A DNA stretch of 64,000 nucleotides from Azorinus chamasolen. Taxonomy: Eukaryota; Mollusca; Bivalvia; Cardiida; Solecurtidae. Positions 59,378-64,000 of this stretch are shown here, piece after piece; positions within the stretch are counted from its first letter, which is position 1, and every line of letters begins with the position of its first letter. The notes below the pieces were generated by a model, which made no database searches, was not told the DNA's origin, and saw only the letters and a program-made list of their open reading frames with translations. The stretch spans positions 78,542,003-78,606,002 of the forward strand of contig OY755241.1 in the NCBI GenBank assembly GCA_963576725.1. The letters run 5' to 3'. The position numbers and the translations under genes are program-made.

Positions 59378-59613
59378 ATTACAACAACATCAGCAAGTTC
59401 CTCAATCGTATATTGGGAATGGAAGTCAGTCTGCAGAATGCATTGTTCAAGTTTTTCAGTCAGTCAATGACTACCATCATTCTTGAGGCCAAGAAGAGCG
59501 GGCAATGGGACATGGGTATTCTGGGCTCGGGCGGGGAGAGTGTTAAGAAGATTGTAACACGAGTGTTTGTTGGTAACACAGCGACCAATACAGCTAAAAC
59601 AGAGTTGTGTACA
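59378..59613 (+). CDS. SBNO exon: [17 protein letters not shown]
   Basis: Acceptor cttttgtag and donor gtaagt. It completes Asp, then [57 protein letters not shown] and on to AKTELCT. It is strongly conserved with SBNO1 ([20 protein letters not shown]). 236 nt, ends in phase 0. Confidence 0.96.
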
Positions 59614-59619
59614 GTAAGT

Positions 59620-60665
59620 ATTTAACTCGTTACTCCATGAATTAGATTAAACTTTAACCATGGCAGAAATGGTGGAATCAAATACAGATTCCATAAGCAA
59701 ACAGAACAGACCCTGATCAGACTGCTCCTACAGGACCATTCTCATGTGGGTCTACTTTGTTTGCCAAGGCATGAAGAGGTGTACCTATAGAGTTATGGGA
59801 TAGGAAACTGAATTACAGTAAAATGTCGTAACCCTTTTAATACCTCATAAATCTTCATGTAAGAATTAATAAAATCATGGATATTAATTGATAGAATTTT
59901 TTTTATCGTGTTGGCATATAAACGCAGAAACTCGTGCCCATGGCAGAAACTAGAATCAAATCCATTACAAGCAAGCAAAGCAGATGCAATTAAACAGCTT
60001 CTATAGCTGTCTGATCTGAGTCTACTCTGTTTGCAGTATGTGATAAAGGACTAAGAAGGATCATTTGGTGAATAATTATAAGGGTGTTTGAAAACAGATT
60101 CAAAACCTTCTAAAAATCCACTTTCAACCCTTTCCTGTTAGATATTTATGGTAGAAATAATGACATTATGAATTTTTATTAGCTGCAGTTTTATATTGGC
60201 ATCAGTACACATAAAGTCAGATCTATCATACTACTGATCTGGGTCTACTCTGTTTGCAAAGGTGTGAATGGTCCAATCAGTATGAAAGTTTTAAATGTGT
60301 GAGATGTTTATAAATAACAAACAGTGCAGTCCCTAATTGAAGGACTCCTGAAGGAGCCCTATGATCTGGGTCTACACTGTTTGCAAAAGACTACACTTGT
60401 GTCCTGCATCCAAAGGGTTAACCCTTTACTCCATAATATGCTGTTCTATACCTTAAACTGACGCATGCAAATAGAGTACACCCAGATCAGATGGCTCCTA
60501 TAGGGGCCCTCGGATCATGGTCTGCTGTGTTTGCTTATCATATAATAAAGATATGACTTTACAGTATCTGACATGGCCAAAATTTCCTGTGTCCATGTGC
60601 TATAGCAATTAATCTAATTTTCATGGTGTCATTATTTCTTGCATGAACACTCATTGTGTTAACCC
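59620..60665. repeat. Run of five ttaaccc MITE copies
   Basis: Copies at about 59625-59800, 59830-60055, 60125-60275, 60310-60420 and 60420-60665 each keep parts of gcaaacagagcagaccctga, the short dyad and tgaatattcatg. Their divergence suggests separate old insertions. Confidence 0.55.
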
Positions 60666-60876
60666 ATTACCTTATAGGCTATTTTTTAGATACAACCTCT
60701 TTGAATAAATCTACCGAAAAGAGCATTAACTAGAGAAAAGGAAAATATTAAATTTTGTAGTTTGAAACCATTGTGATAAATAGAGCATGTGCTCCTATAG
60801 GAGCAAATGCTCTATTTATCACAATGGTTTCACAAAGTGACTTTTATAGAGTTGTCAATATGAGGGAATGGGTTAA
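60658..60876. mobile_element. MITE with gcatttgctcc palindrome
   Basis: Ends ttaacccattaccttat and tgagggaatgggttaa; arms accattgtgataaatagagc and gctctatttatcacaatggt. Confidence 0.65.
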
Positions 60877-61031
60877 AGGTTAGACTCCATAAAGGTCACA
60901 TGAATCCCAAACAATGTCTTATCAGTGGAATTCAGATAGGTTCAAAACTAATTTTTTTTTACCTACCAAGTACCATTTGTTTGCTGAAGAATGCATTTCT
61001 GAATATCACATTCTACTTGTGTGATCCACAG

Positions 61032-61124
61032 GTGTCTGTGGAGAGAGGTATGTCTTTCCCATCAGCCTTCGATATCTACAAGAAATACACTGGAGTGGAA
61101 GATGGGTTCTATTTGTCTCTACAG
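61032..61124 (+). CDS. SBNO exon: VSVERGMSF...DGFYLSLQ
   Basis: Acceptor gatccacag and donor gttggt. It has 31 codons in phase 0, VSVERGMSFPSAFDIYKKYT, GVEDGFYLSLQ, as 'iSVERGMsWeeA..iw.e..g.dDGFYLSLQ' in SBNO1. It is the last SBNO exon found; the following 'RNNKKTAIL' exon is not seen before 64000. Confidence 0.94.
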
Positions 61125-61180
61125 GTTGGTGAATTTTAATACCATGACATGTCAATGATACACCACTGCTTTATATAGAG

Positions 61181-61316
61181 AATAATAGGTTAGTGCCGTA
61201 GATGGGACGCTTTATCTGACGAGGGGAGAAAACGTTGAGGCGAGGCTTGCCGAGCCTAAACTGTTTTCTCTCCGAGTCGGATAAAGGCGTCCCATCTACG
61301 GCACTAACCTATTATT
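61181..61316. repeat. 136-bp near-perfect palindrome
   Basis: aataataggttagtgccgta is inverted as tacggcactaacctattatt. Arms are about 55 bp with small bulges (gacgcttta/ataaaggcgtc), and the loop region contains gaggcgaggcttgccgagcc. Confidence 0.85.
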
Positions 61317-61319
61317 CGA

Positions 61320-62191
61320 TTTATCCAGTCAATATAGTTAAATGTCTTTTTTATAGACTCATAACACTCTTGAAATGATTTACATTGAAAATGCAGTTTT
61401 TCGATCAACGGATCCCTCCCTTTTCACTTCCATTTAGACGTAAATAGATCTAATGAGCTACCGCAGAGGAATATAGTTTCGATACTTGTATTACTAGAAG
61501 GGAAACGTGGTTGAAAATTTGAAAAATAAGATGATTTGAATCGAGGGTCGATAAGTTATTTCAAACAAACATGATCTATATTCTTTGGTCAAAATCGAGT
61601 TACGTAGTCTCGGTTTCTATCTTTAGATTCTACCTAACGTCACTCAGAAATCGATGGAACTGAACAGGCCATATTTAGGTTTATGACTATCACCGCCCCT
61701 GTAAGAGTTTATCAATCAAATAATCATGAGAGTGAAAAGAAAACATTTACTTTTTATCTGTCAATCTTGGCTTCCAGGTTTGATTTTTATCAAAAACGGG
61801 TTTTGCCAGCGGTGGATTAAATTAATAAAAGTGATAAATCAACGTCATTTTGTATGTGGCCTCAGTGGCGTAATCGGTAAGGGCCACGTCTCTAGAGAGA
61901 TTAGAATTAGTTTTTGTAGGATCAGGCGCGGGTTCGAATCCAGCTGTAGCCAATTATTTTTATTTTTTCTCATTTGAATAATTCTTCTGGTGACCAAATA
62001 GATCTGTTAGATCTATTCCATCAACATGTTTATGAATATTTACAGAAAACTAAAATAGTTCCATGGTTATAGAATCATTACGCCTATCTACTAACCTAAT
62101 AAACCTTCCACTACCGGAAGTAACCTAATAAACCTAAGTTTATTTGCACCCCCTTTATTATGTCACTAGAGAAGCCTGGTGACTGGATAAA
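61320..62191. mobile_element. TIR element with tttatccagtca ends
   Basis: tttatccagtca (61320-61331) is matched by tgactggataaa (62180-62191). It lies 3 bp after the palindrome and carries a tRNA-like sequence. There is no transposase. Confidence 0.5.
61858..61952 (+). tRNA. tRNA-like sequence or pseudogene with A and B boxes
   Basis: tggcgtaatcggtaaggg resembles the polymerase III A box and ggttcgaatcc is a B box. The 3' side ends tgtagcca, and ggcctca at the start pairs with tgtagcc at five of seven positions. The 95-nt length would suit a long-variable-arm tRNA (Leu/Ser). I cannot form a normal anticodon stem-loop, so a tRNA pseudogene or SINE head is more likely than a working gene. Confidence 0.4.
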
Positions 62192-62345
62192 AAGCTATGA
62201 AAGTCATTTTGGTACCATATTGCTAACTTGAAATGAAACTTACTGTAGCAAATAGTGTAAACCCTGATCTAAAAGCTAAGTTTGAATTTTGATTTAATTT
62301 GAGTCATGACTTCAGTATCCTTTAAAGATGTATTATCCGCATTTT

Positions 62346-62635
62346 TAGCTCGTCTGTTTCAAAGAAAAGATCACTGGGTCGTAGGCGTTGTCGTTGTCGG
62401 CGGTGTGCAAAAACTTTAATGTAGCTCATTACTCGAAAAGTATAAGAGGTATCAACATGAAACTTCATAGGTTAATAGATCTCATTGAGGGTAAAGGCCC
62501 CTATAAAAGAACCATAACTCTTGATTTCAAAATTTTGGAGTTATTGCCCTTTATCGTTTTCAATTTTTTTTTTTTAACTTAGCTTGACAGGCACTACATC
62601 AGACGAGCGTTGGCACCACAAGCGTCTCTTGTTCG
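62346..62635 (-). mobile_element. Helitron-like element (agctcgtctgtttc head)
   Basis: Head agctcgtctgtttcaaagaa, gttgtcgttgtcggcgg, one unit with caacatgaaacttcataggt, and tail acatcagacgagcgttggca then gtctcttgtt. The tail contains the complement of the head (cagacgag). Confidence 0.6.
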
Positions 62636-62702
62636 TATTAATCAATCAACGCCAAAAGTTTTACACGTATACATATATTGAAGATAATGCTTACAACCCA
62701 TT

Positions 62703-63005
62703 TTTAGCTCACCAGAGCACAAAGTGCTCAGGGTGAGCTTTTGTGATCGCCTGATGTCTGTCGTCTGTCTGTGTTCATCGTTTGTCGTCAACAATTTTTA
62801 ACCGTTAAAAATCTTCTCCTGAATCTACAGGGTTCTTAGCTTTCATCTTTGGCACAAAGCATCACCTATAGGTCCTCTACAAAAGTTATATAAATTATGC
62901 CCCAGGGCTCAAAATTGGCTCCGCCCCAGGGGTGGCCAGTTTTCAATAGAAATATATAGTGAAAACTTTGATAATCTTCTCCTAAAACTGGATGGTTCTC
63001 ACAGG
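62703..63005 (-). mobile_element. Helitron-like head, 155-bp family relative
   Basis: Head agctcaccagagcacaaagt, a short tctgtcgtctgtctg array and two diverged units. It is cut by the hAT-like end at 63006. Confidence 0.6.
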
Positions 63006-64000
63006 GGTGAGAATTTTCCGCGGAATTCCGCGGATTTCGTTTCACTCAGGGCCGTTTTTGAGATCGATGTAAATCCGATGAGAAATTTGTAGAAGGGGGG
63101 GGGGTGTTATGGTGATTAATTCAGGAAATTATTATTTGCCGATATATTCCTTCACTATTCCAAGTAAATCCGCGTTAACAACGTTTATATCACGTTAACA
63201 GCGAGATTTCGGTTCAGCTAATCGAATAACGAGACTCTTGTCCTCCAGCCAATCAAAACGCTCAATTTATGCAGTGTTCGTTCAACATTTCCAAGATGGC
63301 GTCCGTGATATGAAATTCTGTATCTGTACTTTCAATTAATCTGAATTTAAGACAAAAATGAGAAGCACAGGCAGAGATTACAATAACAGTGTGGAAAACA
63401 AGTTCTACCCAAGATGGCCAGAGAAAGAAATTACGTTGACATTCGGTAAAGAAACAAGAAAAGTGATAATTGGCGACAATTTCGTGAAACTGAAAGTAAA
63501 CTTCGGACGAGAGAACCTTGTGCAAACTTTGTTCAAAACAAATGAATTATGGAAAACGCGACTGCGTATCATATAAGAACCTTCTGAAAAGCATTCAACA
63601 TATCTAGTTGTTGAAACAGCGGATTTCCAGTCACAGGTAAAAACCTGTAATGTCAAGTATTCACCAGAAAGTTGTCTGTCAATAGCTATTCATAGGTAAT
63701 GTTAAAGGAACTAGTCAAGATGTATCGATTCAGAAAAGTCATATTTTGTTTTTAATAAACCAGTTTAATGAATTAGAAGGTGATTTATTGACAAAAAAGT
63801 AATCAGAATCAGAGTTTGAATGTGAACTTTGACTAGAAATTGTGACTGTAATGTGAACTTTGGTGAATCTTGTCTAGAAAGTTAACTGGTACAATACCAT
63901 GCCAACTTTAAAAATCAAATTTTGTATCTTTATCTGTGATCACCGAGTTCCATTTGATTTCATTTTTAAATCATGTGAGTTTTAATTGCTTGTGTTTGAC
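63006..64000. mobile_element. 5' part of a hAT-like element
   Basis: It begins CAGGGGTGAGAATTTTCC followed by gcggaattccgcgg, in the style of hAT ends (CAGGG.TG). It breaks the Helitron-like body at gatggttctca. The other end is outside the window, so the 8-bp duplication cannot be checked. Contains the ORF at 63358-63576. Confidence 0.45.
63358..63576 (+). CDS. Unrecognised 72-codon ORF inside hAT-like element
   Basis: MRSTGRDYNNSVENKFYPRW, PEKEITLTFGKETRKVIIGD, then more, ending WKTRLRII before a stop. I do not recognise it. The ATG follows caagatggcgtccgtg by about 65 bp, which could be a promoter-proximal region. It may be the first exon of a transposon-borne or captured protein. Confidence 0.25.
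   Translation: MRSTGRDYNNSVENKFYPRWPEKEITLTFGKETRKVIIGDNFVKLKVNFGRENLVQTLFKTNELWKTRLRII

Larger units (their letters stand above)
31726..61124 (+). pseudogene. SBNO1: Strawberry notch homolog (SBNO1 family), C-terminal half, disrupted
   Basis: Thirteen exons give 552 codons plus one extra base and follow the SBNO1 C-terminal half without a gap from [17 protein letters not shown] to GVEDGFYLSLQ. SBNO is a nuclear helicase-like cofactor of Notch/EGFR signalling in flies; this part holds the SBNO-specific helicase C-terminal domain ([20 protein letters not shown]). One extra base near 37184-37190 shifts the frame to TGA at 37196. TAA at 48786 replaces the conserved Glu of 'aPEYvFLIS'. The intron after 56684 starts GC. 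The N-terminal ~half (first helicase lobe) and the last C-terminal exons are absent from the visible sequence. It is likely a truncated duplicate; draft errors would be the alternative. Confidence 0.75.

Overview
The window is eukaryotic, intron-rich, AT-rich metazoan DNA. It is most likely from a bivalve mollusc. That inference rests on dense interspersed elements that combine a terminal hairpin, a GTCC/CCGT microsatellite, a body of roughly 145-165 bp tandem repeats and a short conserved end, which resemble the 'pearl' type non-autonomous Helitron-like elements described in bivalves. Only two protein-coding loci can be supported. Both are on the + strand and are broken into small exons with GT-AG introns full of repeats.

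Locus 1 (about 5646-22311, possibly to 22824) is the C-terminal superfamily-1 helicase of a HELZ2-like (UPF1-like) protein, in nine or ten exons. Splice phases agree at every junction if the acceptor before 20355 is used. The helicase motifs can be followed in order: Walker A, a DDAN version of motif II, GDMKQL, QYRM/HEG, an eroded motif V and the VALTRARKGL motif VI. The reading frame has a TAA just before Walker A (8877) and a TAG (18595). The copy is therefore decaying, relies on alternative splicing, or carries sequence errors.

Locus 2 (31726-61124) is the C-terminal half of strawberry notch (SBNO1 family), in thirteen exons. All phases are compatible except for one extra base in the 37092-37251 exon. 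A TAA also replaces a conserved Glu codon at 48786, and one intron appears to start with GC instead of GT. The N-terminal half of SBNO was not found in the 9.4 kb between the loci, and the last C-terminal exons are not found before the window ends.

The rest is mobile and repetitive DNA. Layout: 585-5274 nested 155-bp-repeat elements; 5646-22824 HELZ2-like exons with many MITEs, a PIF/Harbinger element (14534-15950, TTA target duplication) and a hAT element (16992-18413, 8-bp duplication); 22863-31720 MITEs, a nested foldback, a possible solo LTR (24458-25664), Helitron-like copies and a 60-bp minisatellite; 31726-61124 SBNO exons separated by further Helitron-like elements, a telomere-motif MITE found only in GTCC arrays, two pogo/Tigger-like elements, a GC-rich unexplained block and a 36-bp minisatellite; 61181-64000 a foldback, a TIR element containing a tRNA-like sequence, and the 5' end of another hAT-like element. 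No rRNA, CRISPR array or bacterial-type operon is present.
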